64,000 nucleotides of DNA from Azoarcus olearius (GCF_001682385.1 NZ_CP016210.1:992001-1056000); one strand, 5' to 3'; numbered from the stretch's first letter, positions 40,523 through 52,855 are shown. Numbers and translations: made by a program. Notes: a model not told the origin generated them from the sequence alone.

Positions 40523-41769
40523 TGGTGGAACAGGCTTTTCCCTTCGGCTCGCTGCCGCGCCGGCCGACGCGGCAGGTGCGCATCGGCGGCGTCTCGGTCG
40601 GCTCCGCTGCGCCGGTCGTCGTGCAGTCCATGACCAACACCGACACCGCCGACGTGCTGGGTACCGCGATGCAGGTCGCGGAACTCGCGCGCGCCGGTTC
40701 GGAACTCGTCCGCATCACGGTGAACAACGAGGCCGCCGCCAAGGCCGTGCCCCACATCCGCGACCGCTTGCTGGCGTTGAACATGGACGTGCCGCTGGTC
40801 GGCGACTTCCACTACAACGGCCACAAGCTGCTGATGGACAACCCGGCGTGTGCCGAGGCGCTCGCGAAGCTGCGCATCAATCCCGGCAACGTGGGCGCTG
40901 GCGCCAAGCGCGACCCGCAGTTCGCCGCCATCGTGGAGATGGCCTGCAAGTACGACAAGCCGGTGCGGATCGGAGTGAATTGGGGCAGCCTCGACCAGTC
41001 GGTGCTGGCCCGCATCATGGACGAGAACGCCACCCGGGCAGAGCCGCGCGATGCCGGCGCCGTGATGCGTGAGGCGCTGGTCGTGTCGGCGCTGGAGTCC
41101 GCGGCCAAGGCCGAGGAGTACGGCCTCGCCGGCGACCGCATCATCCTGTCGGCCAAGGTGTCCAGCGTGCAGGACCTGATCGCCGTCTATCGCGACATGG
41201 CGCGCCGCTGCGATTATCCCTTGCATCTCGGGCTGACCGAGGCGGGCATGGGCAGCAAGGGCATCGTGGCTTCCACCGCGGCGCTCTCGGTGCTGCTTCA
41301 GGGCGGCATCGGCGACACGATCCGGATCTCGCTGACGCCGGAACCGAACGGCAGCCGCACCCAGGAAGTGGTGGTGGCACAGGAAATCCTGCAGACCATG
41401 GGCCTGCGCGCGTTCACGCCGATGGTGACCGCCTGCCCGGGCTGCGGCCGCACCACCAGCACCTTCTTCCAGGAGCTGGCGTCCGGCATCCAGGGGTATG
41501 TGCGCGAGCAGATGCCGCTGTGGCGCGAGCAGTATGACGGCGTGGAGACCATGACCCTTGCTGTGATGGGGTGCGTGGTCAACGGCCCGGGCGAAAGCAA
41601 GCACGCCAACATCGGCATCTCTCTGCCGGGTACCGGCGAAAGCCCGGCGGCGCCGGTATTCGTCGATGGCGAGAAGACGGTGACCCTGCGCGGCGACAAC
41701 ATCGCGGCGGAGTTCAAGGCCATCGTGGACAACTACGTGGCGACCCGCTACCAGAAGAAGGCGGGCTGA
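40519..41769 (+). CDS. ispG: 4-hydroxy-3-methylbut-2-en-1-yl diphosphate synthase IspG
   Basis: Iron-sulfur enzyme of the MEP isoprenoid pathway, converting MEcPP to HMBPP. 416 residues. Fe-S ligands: TACPGCGRT (two Cys) and [15 protein letters not shown] (third Cys). Start [17 protein letters not shown] and [14 protein letters not shown] are typical; the insert near 170 ([12 protein letters not shown]) is of the proteobacterial long form. ATGATG at 40519-40524 overlaps the rodZ stop. hisS follows after 34 nt. Confidence 0.97.
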   Translation: MMVEQAFPFGSLPRRPTRQVRIGGVSVGSAAPVVVQSMTNTDTADVLGTAMQVAELARAGSELVRITVNNEAAAKAVPHIRDRLLALNMDVPLVGDFHYNGHKLLMDNPACAEALAKLRINPGNVGAGAKRDPQFAAIVEMACKYDKPVRIGVNWGSLDQSVLARIMDENATRAEPRDAGAVMREALVVSALESAAKAEEYGLAGDRIILSAKVSSVQDLIAVYRDMARRCDYPLHLGLTEAGMGSKGIVASTAALSVLLQGGIGDTIRISLTPEPNGSRTQEVVVAQEILQTMGLRAFTPMVTACPGCGRTTSTFFQELASGIQGYVREQMPLWREQYDGVETMTLAVMGCVVNGPGESKHANIGISLPGTGESPAAPVFVDGEKTVTLRGDNIAAEFKAIVDNYVATRYQKKAG

Positions 41770-41803
41770 GGCCCGCGACAACAACACCGACAACGATCAC
41801 ACG

Positions 41804-43105
41804 ATGAGTCAGACGCTGCAGGCCGTGCGCGGGATGAACGACATCCTGCCCGACGAGGCCGAAACCTGGGAACACTTCGAAGATATCGTCCGCGACTGGC
41901 TGAAGAGCTACGGCTACCGGCCGATCCGCATGCCGCTGGTCGAGCCGACGCCGCTGTTCAAGCGCGCCATCGGCGAGGTCACCGACATCGTCGAGAAGGA
42001 GATGTATTCCTTCGAGGATGCGCTCAACGGCGAGCACCTCACCTTGCGCCCGGAGGGCACTGCGTCCTGCGTGCGCGCGGCCATCCAGCACAACCTGGTG
42101 GCTGGCCACGGGCCGCAGCGGCTCTACTACCACGGCCCGATGTTCCGCCACGAACGGCCGCAGAAAGGCCGCTACCGCCAGTTCCATCAGATCGGCGTCG
42201 AAGCGCTCGGCTTTGCCGGCCCGGACATCGATGCCGAGCACATCATCATGTGCGCCCGACTGTGGGACGACCTCGGCCTCGAGGATGTCAGCCTCGAGAT
42301 CAACTCGCTCGGCGCCGCCGAGGAGCGCGCCCAGCATCGCGCGGCGTTGATTGCCTACCTGGAACAGCACCGCGACAAGCTGGACGAGGACGGTCAGCGG
42401 CGCCTCTATACCAATCCGTTGCGCATCCTCGACACCAAGAACCCCGATCTGCAGCCGGTCGTCGAAGCCGCGCCCCGCCTTGCCGATTATCTCGGTGATG
42501 AAAGCCGCGCGCATTTCGACGCCGTGCAGCTGTTCCTCAAGGACGCGGGTATTCCGTATCGCATCAACCACCGCCTGGTGCGGGGGCTGGACTACTACAA
42601 CCGCACCGTGTTCGAGTGGGTCACCACACGGCTGGGCGCGCAGGGCACGGTCTGCGCAGGCGGACGCTACGACGGCCTCGTGGCGCAACTCGGGGGCAAG
42701 CCGCAGCCTGCCGCGGGCTTTGCGATGGGGGTGGAGCGCCTGCTGGCGCTGTGGCAGGAAAGTGGCGGCGAACCCGAGCGCCAGGCGCCCGATGTTTATG
42801 TGGTGCATCTCGGCGAGGCGGCCCAACGCCTTGCCTTCCAGGCGGCTGAAGCGCTGCGCGGCCACGGCTTTTCCGCGGTGCTGCACTGCGGCGGCGGCAG
42901 CTTCAAGTCGCAGATGAAGAAGGCGGACGGTAGTGGCGCCTCGATCGCGGTGGTGATCGGTGAGGACGAAGCGGCCGCCGGCGAAGTGGGTGTGAAGCCG
43001 TTGCGCGGCCCTGGCGGCCAGCAGCGCGTGACTCTTGCTGCCCTGGCCGAAGCGGTGGGCGGCGTGCTGTATTCCGACCAGGGAGATGACGATGGCGGTG
43101 TATGA
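41804..43105 (+). CDS. hisS: Histidyl-tRNA synthetase
   Basis: 433 residues. Class II synthetase: motif 1 around [12 protein letters not shown], motif 2 [16 protein letters not shown] with [11 protein letters not shown], the histidine-specific loops [12 protein letters not shown] and GRYDGL, and motif 3 [13 protein letters not shown]-terminal anticodon domain (about 330-430). ATG 41804. The 3' end overlaps yfgM by 14 nt. A related catalytic-dead paralogue, HisZ, is at 50137-51291. Confidence 0.98.
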   Translation: MSQTLQAVRGMNDILPDEAETWEHFEDIVRDWLKSYGYRPIRMPLVEPTPLFKRAIGEVTDIVEKEMYSFEDALNGEHLTLRPEGTASCVRAAIQHNLVAGHGPQRLYYHGPMFRHERPQKGRYRQFHQIGVEALGFAGPDIDAEHIIMCARLWDDLGLEDVSLEINSLGAAEERAQHRAALIAYLEQHRDKLDEDGQRRLYTNPLRILDTKNPDLQPVVEAAPRLADYLGDESRAHFDAVQLFLKDAGIPYRINHRLVRGLDYYNRTVFEWVTTRLGAQGTVCAGGRYDGLVAQLGGKPQPAAGFAMGVERLLALWQESGGEPERQAPDVYVVHLGEAAQRLAFQAAEALRGHGFSAVLHCGGGSFKSQMKKADGSGASIAVVIGEDEAAAGEVGVKPLRGPGGQQRVTLAALAEAVGGVLYSDQGDDDGGV

Positions 43106-43736
43106 CCTCGAAGAGCAGGAACAGATCTCCGAGCTGAAGGCGTGGTGGGCGCGGTATGGCAAGCTGGTGACCGCCCTGGCGGTGGCCGCCGCGGTGGCAT
43201 CGGTGGCGTGGCAAGGCTGGCGCTGGTACCAGAACCGTCAGGCGGCCGAGGCCGGCGGCCTTTACTTCGCCGTCCAGCAGGCGGTGACCCAGCAGGACGC
43301 CCAAAAGGCGCGCGAACTGACCGGCCGGCTGATCGACCAGTTCGGTGGAACGGTGTACGCGCAACTGGGTGCGCTGGTGTCCGCCGGGCTGCAGTTCTCC
43401 AAGGGTGATCTCGACAACGCGCGCGCGCCGCTGGAGTGGGCGGCGGGGCAGGGCAAGGACGAGAGCCTGCGCGATCTCGCCCGCCTGCGGCTTGCCGCCG
43501 TGCTGCTGCAGCAGGGCGCGCATGACCAGGCGTTGGCGCAACTGCAGCGCGAACCCGGCAAGGCATATCGTGCCCGGTTCGCCGACCTGCGCGGCGATGC
43601 GCTCGCGGCCCAGGGCAAGGCGGCGGATGCGCGTGCGGCCTATCAGGCGGCTATCACCGCGCTGGAAGCAGAGGGCGACGAGGCGGCAATGCTGCGCGAG
43701 GTCGTCCGTGTCAAACTCGAATCGCTGGAAGCTTGA
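43092..43736 (+). CDS. yfgM: YfgM-like TPR membrane protein
   Basis: 214 residues. Cytoplasmic N-terminus ([21 protein letters not shown] is the family opening: [15 protein letters not shown]), one membrane helix (about 24-42), then a periplasmic TPR-like domain ([34 protein letters not shown]). YfgM joins the SecYEG/PpiD periplasmic chaperone network. ATG 43092 is preferred because AGGGAGA sits 7 nt before it; ATG 43086 would be too close. Lies between hisS and bamB, the standard order. Confidence 0.9.
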   Translation: MAVYDLEEQEQISELKAWWARYGKLVTALAVAAAVASVAWQGWRWYQNRQAAEAGGLYFAVQQAVTQQDAQKARELTGRLIDQFGGTVYAQLGALVSAGLQFSKGDLDNARAPLEWAAGQGKDESLRDLARLRLAAVLLQQGAHDQALAQLQREPGKAYRARFADLRGDALAAQGKAADARAAYQAAITALEAEGDEAAMLREVVRVKLESLEA

Positions 43737-43739
43737 TCA

Positions 43740-44882
43740 ATGAAAGTGCGCGCCCTGCGTATGCTGCCTGTGCTCGCCGCGGTTCTGCTGACCACGGCCT
43801 GCTCCTCGCTTAATCCCTTCGCGTCTTCGACGCCCAAGCCCGCAAAGCTCACCGACCTGAAGCCGAGCGCCGATCTGCGCACCGCGTGGAGCGTGGGCGT
43901 GGGCGATAGCGGCCCCTACGTTTTCCAGCCTGCGGTGGCGAATGGCAGTGTGTTCGCGGCCAGTCACAAGGGCCGTGTGGTCCGTATCGAAGGCGGCAAG
44001 GAAGTGTGGCGCGCCGACGCGGACACCCGTCTCTCTGCCGGTGTAGGCAGCAACGGCAAACTCGCCGTGGTGGTCAGCACGGCCGGCGTGGTCATCGCCT
44101 ACGACGGTGCGACGGGTGCCGAGCGCTGGCGCGCCCCGGTGGGTGCCGAGGTGCTGGCGGCGCCGGCCGTCAGCGACGACCTGGTGCTGGTCCGCGCCTC
44201 CGATCAGCGGCTGATTGCGCTGGCGGCCAAGGATGGCGCGCGTCGCTGGATATACCAGCGGGCCAACCCTCCGCTGGCGCTGCGGAGTTTCTCCGGCGTG
44301 ATCATGGAAGGCGGCGTGGCGCTTGCCGGCTTCCCCGGCGGCAAGCTGGTCGCGGTCAATCTGACCAATGGCGGCGCGCTGTGGGAGCTGACGGTGGCTT
44401 CCCCGCGCGGCGCTACCGAGCTTGAGCGCGTGGCGGATGTCGCTGGTGTTCCGGTGGTGGGAAGGCGCGAGGTCTGCGCGGTGACCTACCAGGGGCGCGC
44501 GGCCTGCTTCGATGCCAGCAATGGCAACGCCTTGTGGACGCGGGAGTTTTCCAGCAGCGTCGGCATGGATCGGGACACGCGCTTCGCCGTGATCACCGAT
44601 GACAAGGACGCGGTGCAGGCGCTGGATGTCTATAGCGGTGCGAGCGTCTGGAAACAGGATGCGCTCGCCCGGCGCGGCGTGTCGCGTCCGCTGATCGTGG
44701 GGGATTACGTGGCGGTCGGCGACGTCGAAGGCTACGTTCATGTCCTGCGCCGTGAAGACGGCGCATTTGCGGCGCGCGATCGCGCCGACAGCAGTCCCAT
44801 CGTCGCCGATCTGCGCGGCTATGGACGCGGCTTCGTCGTCCAGACCCGGTCGGGCGACGTAGTGGCCTATGAAGTGCGTTAA
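43740..44882 (+). CDS. bamB: Outer membrane assembly lipoprotein BamB
   Basis: 380 residues. Signal with lipobox LLTTAC (Cys21). Eight-bladed PQQ-like beta-propeller: blades carry the repeated pattern of DGATGAERWRAPV, DGARRWIYQR, NGGALWELTV, NGNALWTREF and SGASVWKQD. BamB is the accessory scaffold of the BAM complex that inserts beta-barrel proteins. 3 nt after yfgM and 15 nt before der, thus one operon. Confidence 0.95.
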   Translation: MKVRALRMLPVLAAVLLTTACSSLNPFASSTPKPAKLTDLKPSADLRTAWSVGVGDSGPYVFQPAVANGSVFAASHKGRVVRIEGGKEVWRADADTRLSAGVGSNGKLAVVVSTAGVVIAYDGATGAERWRAPVGAEVLAAPAVSDDLVLVRASDQRLIALAAKDGARRWIYQRANPPLALRSFSGVIMEGGVALAGFPGGKLVAVNLTNGGALWELTVASPRGATELERVADVAGVPVVGRREVCAVTYQGRAACFDASNGNALWTREFSSSVGMDRDTRFAVITDDKDAVQALDVYSGASVWKQDALARRGVSRPLIVGDYVAVGDVEGYVHVLRREDGAFAARDRADSSPIVADLRGYGRGFVVQTRSGDVVAYEVR

Positions 44883-44897
44883 GGCGGATACACCGAA

Positions 44898-46226
44898 GTG
44901 AAACCAACGATCGTCCTCGTCGGTCGGCCCAATGTCGGCAAATCGACCCTCTTCAACCGGCTCACCAAGACGCGCGACGCGCTCGTTGCCGACCAGCCGG
45001 GCCTGACGCGCGATCGCCATTACGGTGTCGGCCGCGTTGGCGACCGTGATTACCTCGTGGTGGATACCGCCGGTTTCGACCCCGTGGCCAAGGACGGGAT
45101 CATGCACGAGATGGCGCGGCAGGCCGAACAGGCCATCGCCGAGGCTGATGTGCTGCTGTTCCTGGTGGATGGCCGCGCGGGGCGTACCCCGCACGACGAC
45201 CAGATCGCCGCGCACCTGCGCCGCGCCGGCCGCCCCGTGGTGGTCGTGGTGAACAAGGCGGAAGGGCTGGACCGCGCGACCGTCGCGGCGGATTTCCATG
45301 CGCTTGGCCTGGGTGCGCCGCTGGCGGTGTCCGCCGCGCACGGCGACGGCGTCAAGGCGCTCGTCGAACTCGTGCTTGCGCCGTTCCCGGCTGACGACGA
45401 GGTCGAAGCCGCCGAAGATGCCGGTCCGCGCGTCGCCATCGTCGGCCGCCCGAATGTGGGCAAGTCCACCCTGGTGAACACCCTATTGGGCGAAGAGCGT
45501 GTGATCGCCTTCGACATGCCGGGTACCACCCGCGATGCAATCGCGATTCCCTTCGAGCGCGGCGGCAAGCAGTACACGCTGATCGACACCGCCGGCCTGC
45601 GGCGCCGCGGCAAGGTGTTCGAGGCCGTCGAGAAATTCTCGGTGATCAAGACCCTGCAGGCGATCCAGGAAGCCAATGTCGTGGTGCTGGTCCTCGACGC
45701 GGCTCAGGATATCTCGGACCAGGACGCGCATATCGCGGGCTTCGTACTCGATACCGGGCGCGCGCTGGTGGTCGCGATCAACAAGTGGGATGCGGTCGAT
45801 GACTATCGCCGCGCGCGTCTCAAGGAGGATATGGCGCGCAAGCTCGCGTTCCTGTCCTTCGCACGCTTCCATCAGATTTCGGCCCTGCGCGCGGAGGGCA
45901 TCGCCGCGCTGTTGAAGTCGGTGGACGGGGCTTACGCGGCCGCGATGTCCAACCTCTCGACACCGCGCCTCACGCGCACCATGCAAGCCGCGGTCGCCAA
46001 GCAGGCCCCACCCCGCCATGGCAGCGCCCGGCCCAAACTCCGCTACGCTCACCAGGGCGGCATGAACCCGCCCGTCATCGTGATCCACGGCAACGCGCTC
46101 GATCACATTCCCAACTCCTACGTCCGCTTCCTCGAGCGGACCTTCATGGAGGCCTTCAAGTTGCAGGGGACGCCCTTGCGGATCCAGTTCCGGACCGCGC
46201 ACAATCCCTATGCGACAAAGGCGTGA
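44898..46226 (+). CDS. der: Ribosome biogenesis GTPase Der (EngA)
   Basis: 442 residues from GTG 44898. Two tandem G domains, each with Walker [10 protein letters not shown] (about 8-16 and again about 183-191), DTAGF/DTAGL, and NKAEG/NKWD; a C-terminal KH-like domain (about 350-440) with [12 protein letters not shown]. Acts in 50S subunit maturation. Upstream spacing of 15 nt supports co-transcription with bamB. The hfq gene starts 106 nt later with its own probable promoter. Confidence 0.97.
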   Translation: MKPTIVLVGRPNVGKSTLFNRLTKTRDALVADQPGLTRDRHYGVGRVGDRDYLVVDTAGFDPVAKDGIMHEMARQAEQAIAEADVLLFLVDGRAGRTPHDDQIAAHLRRAGRPVVVVVNKAEGLDRATVAADFHALGLGAPLAVSAAHGDGVKALVELVLAPFPADDEVEAAEDAGPRVAIVGRPNVGKSTLVNTLLGEERVIAFDMPGTTRDAIAIPFERGGKQYTLIDTAGLRRRGKVFEAVEKFSVIKTLQAIQEANVVVLVLDAAQDISDQDAHIAGFVLDTGRALVVAINKWDAVDDYRRARLKEDMARKLAFLSFARFHQISALRAEGIAALLKSVDGAYAAAMSNLSTPRLTRTMQAAVAKQAPPRHGSARPKLRYAHQGGMNPPVIVIHGNALDHIPNSYVRFLERTFMEAFKLQGTPLRIQFRTAHNPYATKA

Positions 46227-46271
46227 TTGTCGAGGAATATTTCCACACCAGGGATGATTGATGCATTGTCA

Positions 46272-46301
46272 TTGTGGCGGTGCAGCATGAAATCCTATAC
46301 A
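46272..46301 (+). promoter_or_regulatory. Candidate hfq promoter
   Basis: TTGTGG (46272-46277), 18-bp spacer, TATACA (46296-46301), in an AT-rich stretch 31 nt before the hfq ATG. Reasonable but not consensus. Confidence 0.45.
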
Positions 46302-46332
46302 TTCATAAAAACACAACTATAGAGGTTCAACG

Positions 46333-46575
46333 ATGAGCAACAAGGGCCAACTGCTTCAAGACCCGTTTCTCAACACCTTGCGGCGCGAACATGTGCCGGT
46401 TTCGATCTACCTCGTAAACGGCATCAAGCTGCAGGGGCAGATCGAGTCGTTCGACCAGTACGTCGTCCTGCTGAAGAACACTGTTACCCAGATGGTGTAC
46501 AAGCACGCCATTTCCACCGTGGTGCCGGCGCGCCCGGTCACCATCCAGCAGCAGGATGGCGAGGGCGGGAACTGA
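46333..46575 (+). CDS. hfq: RNA chaperone Hfq
   Basis: 80 residues. Sm-fold hexamer that pairs small RNAs with mRNAs. Sm1 ([38 protein letters not shown] in segments [19 protein letters not shown]) and Sm2 (YKHAIST) are intact; the C-terminal tail is short, as is usual in betaproteobacteria. GAGG lies just upstream of ATG 46333. First gene of hfq-hflX-hflK-hflC. Confidence 0.98.
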   Translation: MSNKGQLLQDPFLNTLRREHVPVSIYLVNGIKLQGQIESFDQYVVLLKNTVTQMVYKHAISTVVPARPVTIQQQDGEGGN

Positions 46576-46656
46576 TTTCCGGCATTGCGCCGCGGAGTTC
46601 TAGCCGGAGTGCCCGCCCGGCCCGTGTGATTTCTTCGGGCGCCGGAATGTCCCCTG

Positions 46657-47796
46657 ATGTTTGATCGCCCAGCGACCGGCGAGCGCGCCGTGCTTGTGCA
46701 GCTGGACCTCGGGCAAGGCGCCATCGAGGAACGGCTTTCCGAACTCGAACTGCTCGCCACCAGCGCCGGCGCCACCGTCGAGGCGGTGGTGCGCGGACGG
46801 CGCAGCGCACCGGATTCCGCGCTGTTTGCCGGTAGCGGGAAGGTGCAGGAGATCGCCGAGGCGCTGCAGGCGCACGGCGGCGACCTCGTCATCTTCAACC
46901 ACGCGCTCTCCCCGGCCCAGCAGCGCAACCTCGAACGTTCGCTCTCCTGCAGGGTCATCGACCGCACGGCACTGATCCTCGACATCTTCGCCCTGCGTGC
47001 GCGCAGTCACGAGGGCAAGCTGCAAGTCGAGCTTGCCCAGTTGCAGCATCTGTCTACCCGCCTCGTGCGAGGCTGGACCCACCTGGAGCGCCAGAAGGGC
47101 GGTATCGGCCTGCGCGGCCCGGGCGAAAAACAGCTCGAAACCGACCGCCGGTTGCTCGGTGGCCGTGTGAAGCTGTTGAAGTCGCGGCTCGCCCAGATCG
47201 AAAAGCAGCGTCGGGTCCGGCGTCGCGCGCGCGAGCGTAACGATGCGCTGACGGTGTCTCTCGTGGGCTATACCAATGCCGGCAAATCGACGTTGTTCAA
47301 CGCGCTGACAAAGGCGGGCGCCTACGCGGCGGACCAGTTGTTTGCCACGCTGGATACGACGTCACGACGTCTTTTTGTCGGCGGCGGGAACGTCGTGCTT
47401 TCCGATACGGTCGGATTCATCCGCGACCTGCCGCATGCGTTGGTGGCGGCGTTCGAAGCCACGCTTGAAGAGACGGCGCATGCGGACGTCCTGCTGCACG
47501 TGGTCGATGCGGCAAGCGAGGATCGGGATGCGCAGATCGAGGCTGTCAATCGCGTGCTGGAAGAAATTGGTGCCGCCGAGGTGCCGCAGATACTGGTGTG
47601 GAACAAGATAGACCTCACGCATGCCGCTCCGGCGGTCGAGCGGGGGGACTGTGATAGAATCAGGCGCGTTTTTTTGAGCGCCAGGACGGGCGAAGGGCTC
47701 GAACTGCTCCGCGAGGCGCTGGCCGAGCTTGCGTGCCGCGACGCGCCGCCCGGTTCCGGTGCGGCAGATCCAGTCGGCAACCAACCTATTCAATAG
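46657..47796 (+). CDS. hflX: Ribosome-associated GTPase HflX
   Basis: 379 residues. HflX N-terminal domain (about 1-190) with SALFAGSGKVQEIAEAL and ERQKGGIGLRGPGEKQLE, then the GTPase domain: G1 GYTNAGKST, G3 DTVGFIRDLP, G4 NKID. HflX rescues stalled or heat-damaged 70S ribosomes by splitting them. ATG 46657. The C-terminus (APPGSGAADPVGNQPIQ-like tail) is short. hflK starts 17 nt later. Confidence 0.96.
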   Translation: MFDRPATGERAVLVQLDLGQGAIEERLSELELLATSAGATVEAVVRGRRSAPDSALFAGSGKVQEIAEALQAHGGDLVIFNHALSPAQQRNLERSLSCRVIDRTALILDIFALRARSHEGKLQVELAQLQHLSTRLVRGWTHLERQKGGIGLRGPGEKQLETDRRLLGGRVKLLKSRLAQIEKQRRVRRRARERNDALTVSLVGYTNAGKSTLFNALTKAGAYAADQLFATLDTTSRRLFVGGGNVVLSDTVGFIRDLPHALVAAFEATLEETAHADVLLHVVDAASEDRDAQIEAVNRVLEEIGAAEVPQILVWNKIDLTHAAPAVERGDCDRIRRVFLSARTGEGLELLREALAELACRDAPPGSGAADPVGNQPIQ

Positions 47797-47813
47797 TGCT
47801 AACAGGCGTTCTC

Positions 47814-49055
47814 ATGTCTCTTAACGACCCACGTTGGGGTGGCCAGGGCGGTAACAATGGCGACCGCGGCGACGGCAATCGCGGTGGCAATCAGGGGCCT
47901 CCTGACCTGGAAGAAGTTTGGCGCGACTTCAATCAGCGTCTCTCTGGCATGTTCGGGGGAAAGCGTCAGGGCCGGGGTTCTGGCGGCGGGGGCGGAGACG
48001 GCCCGCAACTACCCAATTTTTCATTTCGGCAGTTCGGTGGTGGCCTCGGTGCGCTCGTCGCGCTGGTGCTGATCGTGTGGCTGGCGAGCGGGCTTTACAC
48101 CGTTGACGCCAACCAGCGCGGCGTGGTCCTGCGTCTTGGCAAGTTCACCGAGACAACCGAGCCCGGCCTGCGCTGGCGCTTGCCCTATCCGTTCGAAACC
48201 CATGAGATCGTCGACCTCACCGGGGTGCGTACCGTCGAGGTGGGCTATCGCGGATCGGAGCGCAACAAGGTCCTGCGCGAGTCGTTGATGCTCACCGACG
48301 ACGAGAACATCATCAACATCCAGTTCGCCGTTCAGTACGTGCTGAACAGTCCGGAGAATTACGTCTTCAACAACCGTTTCCCCGACGAATCCGTCGCGCA
48401 GGCGGCCGAGACGGCCATGCGCGAAATCGTCGGCAAGAGCCGGATGGACTTCGTGCTGTACGAAGGGCGCGAAGAGATTGCCGCGACCGCGCACGAACTG
48501 ATGCAGCGCATCCTCGATCGCTACCAGACCGGCATCCTGATCAGCCGGGTCACGATGCAGAATGCGCAGCCCCCGGAGCAGGTGCAGGCCGCCTTCGACG
48601 ACGCCGTGAAGGCGGGTCAGGACAGGGAGCGCCAGAAGAACGAAGGCGAAGCCTACGCGAACGACGTGATTCCGCGTGCGCGCGGCACGGCCTCGCGCCT
48701 GATCGAGGAAGCCAACGCCTACCAGGCGCGCGTGGTTGCCAACGCAGAGGGCGAGGCGAGTCGTTTCAGCCAGATCCTCGCCGAGTACAAGCGCGCGCCG
48801 GACGTGACCCGCGAACGCCTGTACCTCGAAACCATGCAGCAGGTGCTGTCCAGCACGTCGAAGGTCATGATCGACGCGAAGGGTAACGGCAACCTGCTGT
48901 TCCTTCCGCTCGACAAGCTCGTTCAGCAGGCGGCCGCGGGCACCACAGGCGCGGGTGAGCCGACGGCCTCCGTGCCGCCGCCATCCCCGTCTTCCGGGTT
49001 GCCCGATACCCGGACCCGTGAACTGACCCGCAACCGCGACCGGGGAGAACGCTGA
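47814..49055 (+). CDS. hflK: FtsH protease modulator HflK
   Basis: 413 residues. Gly/Asn-rich N-terminus (WGGQGGNNGDRGDGNRGG), membrane helix (about 78-97), then an SPFH/prohibitin domain (VDANQRGVVLRLGKF; GLRWRLPYPFE; REIVGKSRMDFVLYEGREEI) and a C-terminal coiled coil. With HflC forms the membrane cage around the FtsH protease. ATG 47814 (MSLNDPRWGG) chosen by family match. The stop overlaps the hflC start (TGATG). Confidence 0.96.
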   Translation: MSLNDPRWGGQGGNNGDRGDGNRGGNQGPPDLEEVWRDFNQRLSGMFGGKRQGRGSGGGGGDGPQLPNFSFRQFGGGLGALVALVLIVWLASGLYTVDANQRGVVLRLGKFTETTEPGLRWRLPYPFETHEIVDLTGVRTVEVGYRGSERNKVLRESLMLTDDENIINIQFAVQYVLNSPENYVFNNRFPDESVAQAAETAMREIVGKSRMDFVLYEGREEIAATAHELMQRILDRYQTGILISRVTMQNAQPPEQVQAAFDDAVKAGQDRERQKNEGEAYANDVIPRARGTASRLIEEANAYQARVVANAEGEASRFSQILAEYKRAPDVTRERLYLETMQQVLSSTSKVMIDAKGNGNLLFLPLDKLVQQAAAGTTGAGEPTASVPPPSPSSGLPDTRTRELTRNRDRGER

Positions 49056-49936
49056 TGCGCGACAAGCTTTCCGTGATTGCCGGTGTGGTGCTCTTTGCCA
49101 TCGTGCTGGCGTCGATGTCGCTGTTTACCGTCGATCAGCGCCAGTACGCGATCGTGTTCCAGCTCGGCCAGGTCAAGGAGGTCATCGACGCCCCGGGCCT
49201 GAACTTCAAGCTGCCGCTGATCCAGAACGTGCGCTATTTCGAGAAGCGCATCCTGACGATGGACACGCCGGAGCCGGAGCGTTTCATCACGTCGGAGAAA
49301 AAGAACGTGCTGGTCGACCACTTCGTGAAGTGGCGCATCATCGATCCGCGGCTGTATTACGAATCCGTGGCGGGTGACGAAACCCGCGCCAGGACGCGCC
49401 TTAACCAGACGGTCAATTCCGGTCTGCGCGAAGAGTTCGGCAAGCGCACGGTGCACGACGTCGTGTCGGGCGCGCGCGACCAGATCATGGAAGACATGCG
49501 CGCCAAGGCCGACCAGGATGCACGCAAGATCGGTGTCCAGATTCTTGATGTGCGCCTGAAGCGGGTCGATCTGCCGAACGAGGTCTCGGAGTCGGTGTAT
49601 CGGCGCATGGAGGCGGAGCGCAAACGGGTGGCTAACGAACTGCGCTCCCAGGGTGCGGCCGAGGCGGAGAAGATCCGTGCCGATGCCGACCGCCAGCGCG
49701 AGGTGCTGATCGCCGGAGCCTACCGCGAAGCGCAGCAGGTCAAGGGTGCGGGCGACGCGAAGGCTACCCAGATCTATGCCGAGGCCTTTGGCCAGAGTCC
49801 CGACTTCTATTCCTTCTATCGCAGCCTCGAGGCCTATCGAGCCAGCTTCGATGGCAAGGACGACGTCATGGTGGTGGATCCGAGTTCGGACTTCTTCAAG
49901 TTCATGAAGAACTCCGGAGGCGCGCGAAGGAACTGA
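49055..49936 (+). CDS. hflC: FtsH protease modulator HflC
   Basis: 293 residues. N-terminal membrane helix (about 5-23, VIAGVVLFAIVLASMSLF), SPFH domain (VDQRQYAIVFQLGQVKEV; PGLNFKLPL; DTPEPERFITSEKKNVLVD), helical tail with RAEGAAEAEKIRADADRQREV-like heptads (AAEAEKIRADADRQREVL). Partner of HflK. ATG 49055 is coupled to the hflK stop. Confidence 0.97.
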   Translation: MRDKLSVIAGVVLFAIVLASMSLFTVDQRQYAIVFQLGQVKEVIDAPGLNFKLPLIQNVRYFEKRILTMDTPEPERFITSEKKNVLVDHFVKWRIIDPRLYYESVAGDETRARTRLNQTVNSGLREEFGKRTVHDVVSGARDQIMEDMRAKADQDARKIGVQILDVRLKRVDLPNEVSESVYRRMEAERKRVANELRSQGAAEAEKIRADADRQREVLIAGAYREAQQVKGAGDAKATQIYAEAFGQSPDFYSFYRSLEAYRASFDGKDDVMVVDPSSDFFKFMKNSGGARRN

Positions 49937-49943
49937 TCGCCGG

Positions 49944-50129
49944 ATGGGTTCCAGTGTGATGATGGCCTTCGCGCTGATGTTGATCATCGAAGGCATCCTG
50001 CCTTTTGTCGCGCCAGCCGCCTGGCGCGAAACTTTTTTGCGGCTCGCCAGCATGGCTGACGGTCAAATCCGCTTCATCGGATTGTCGTCCATGTTGCTCG
50101 GGCTCGTTCTCCTGTTCGTTTTCAACTGA
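49944..50129 (+). CDS. DUF2065 small membrane protein
   Basis: 61 residues with two membrane helices (about 5-24, [18 protein letters not shown]; 43-60, [17 protein letters not shown]). Sequence and position between hflC and hisZ/purA match DUF2065 proteins, which occur in this place across beta- and gammaproteobacteria. Function unknown; the fixed neighbourhood suggests a link to the HflKC complex. Begins 7 nt after hflC and ends 7 nt before hisZ. Confidence 0.85.
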   Translation: MGSSVMMAFALMLIIEGILPFVAPAAWRETFLRLASMADGQIRFIGLSSMLLGLVLLFVFN

Positions 50130-50136
50130 GTCTTAC

Positions 50137-51291
50137 ATGCGCTGGGTATTGCCCGATCACATTCAGGACGCGCTGCCGTCCGAGGCAGCCAGCCTCGAGG
50201 CGTTGCGCCGCCGCCTGCTGGACGCATTCCGCGTCCGGGGCTATCAATTGGTGATGCCGCCGCTGCTCGAGTACCTGGACTCTCTGACCACGGGCGCCGG
50301 TCAGGACCTGAAGCTGCGCACCTTCAAGCTGGTCGATCAGGTATCGGGCCGGACCATGGGCGTACGGGCCGACATGACGCCGCAGGTCACGCGCATCGAT
50401 GCGCACCTGCTCAACCGCGCTGGCGTGTCCCGTCTGTGCTACTGCGGCAGCGTGTTGCATACGCTTCCATCGACGCTGACGGCGACGCGCGAGCCCCTGC
50501 AACTGGGGGCGGAGCTTTACGGCCACGCAGGCATCGATGCCGACATCGAAATCGTCCGCCTGCTGGCGGACGTGCTGCGCCTGGCCGAAGTGCCGGCGAG
50601 TCGCATCGATATCGGTCATGTCGGTCTGTTCCATGCCTTGGCGGCACTGGCGGGGATGGTGCCCGAGCGCGAAGAGGAGCTGTTCGATCTGCTGCAGGCC
50701 AAGGACGTGCCGGGCCTCAAGGAGATCACCGTCGGTGTTGCCGAGCCGGTCCGGACCGCACTGCTGCGCCTGCCTGCGTTGTACGGCGGGGCGGAGGTCA
50801 TAGACGAGGCGGCAGCGTGCATGCCCGAGTCGGTGGAGATCCGCGCCGCGCTCGACGACCTGCGGCGGCTCGCCGCGGCGCTGGAAGACCTGCCGATCAG
50901 TTTCGATCTGGCCGACTTGCGGGGCTACCACTATCACAGCGGGGTGGTGTTCGCCGCGTATGGCGGTGGCTCGCCCGCGGCGCTGGCGCTCGGCGGGCGG
51001 TACGACCGCGTCGGTGAAGCCTTTGGTCGCGCCCGCCCGGCGACCGGCTTCAGTCTTGATCTGCGGGAACTCGCGCTGCGTCTGCCGGCGGCAGTCGTGC
51101 CCGGGGCCATTCTCGCGCCGCTGGAAGGTGCCGCGGGTCTCGCGGCCGCGGTCGAGGGATTACGCGCCGCCGGTGAGGCGGTGATGTCCCGCCTGCCGGG
51201 ACACGAAGGAACATGGAATGACGCTGGCTGCGATCGGCAGCTGGTGATGCGGCAAGGCGCGTGGGTCGTCGAGCCGCTTCAGGGAGAGTAA
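50137..51291 (+). CDS. hisZ: ATP phosphoribosyltransferase regulatory subunit HisZ
   Basis: 384 residues. Histidyl-tRNA synthetase-like protein without tRNA activity; it binds the short form of HisG and gives it histidine feedback control. The class II motif 2 region ([19 protein letters not shown]) and [13 protein letters not shown] are typical; the C-terminal anticodon domain of HisS is absent. Presence of hisZ implies a short-form HisG elsewhere. Start ATG 50137 ([17 protein letters not shown]). Confidence 0.95.
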   Translation: MRWVLPDHIQDALPSEAASLEALRRRLLDAFRVRGYQLVMPPLLEYLDSLTTGAGQDLKLRTFKLVDQVSGRTMGVRADMTPQVTRIDAHLLNRAGVSRLCYCGSVLHTLPSTLTATREPLQLGAELYGHAGIDADIEIVRLLADVLRLAEVPASRIDIGHVGLFHALAALAGMVPEREEELFDLLQAKDVPGLKEITVGVAEPVRTALLRLPALYGGAEVIDEAAACMPESVEIRAALDDLRRLAAALEDLPISFDLADLRGYHYHSGVVFAAYGGGSPAALALGGRYDRVGEAFGRARPATGFSLDLRELALRLPAAVVPGAILAPLEGAAGLAAAVEGLRAAGEAVMSRLPGHEGTWNDAGCDRQLVMRQGAWVVEPLQGE

Positions 51292-52605
<1,314 letters not shown>

Positions 52606-52619
52606 GTTCGATGCAGTCG

Positions 52620-52649
52620 AAGCCGGTCGCGAGACCGGCTTGTTGTTTT
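52620..52649 (+). terminator. Intrinsic terminator after purA
   Basis: AAGCCGGTC (52620-52628), loop GCGA, GACCGGCTT (52633-52641), then GTTGTTTT. It should separate purA from rnr. Confidence 0.85.
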
Positions 52650-52720
52650 GCGGGGCGGTTTGCCTCGGGCGGTGCTGTTACGTGCGGGTGGAGTCGCGCG
52701 TCGCCGCAAATGGACGCTAC

Positions 52721-52751
52721 AAAGCAAAAGACCGACTCAAGGTCGGTCTTT
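52721..52751 (-). terminator. Terminator of the first (left) tRNA-Leu unit
   Basis: Read on the reverse strand: AAAGACCGAC, loop CTTGA, GTCGGTCTTT followed by TGCTTT. It begins 10 nt after the tRNA 3' end (52761). Confidence 0.85.
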
Positions 52752-52760
52752 GCGAAGAAC

Positions 52761-52845
<85 letters not shown>

Positions 52846-52855
52846 AAGAGCAAAG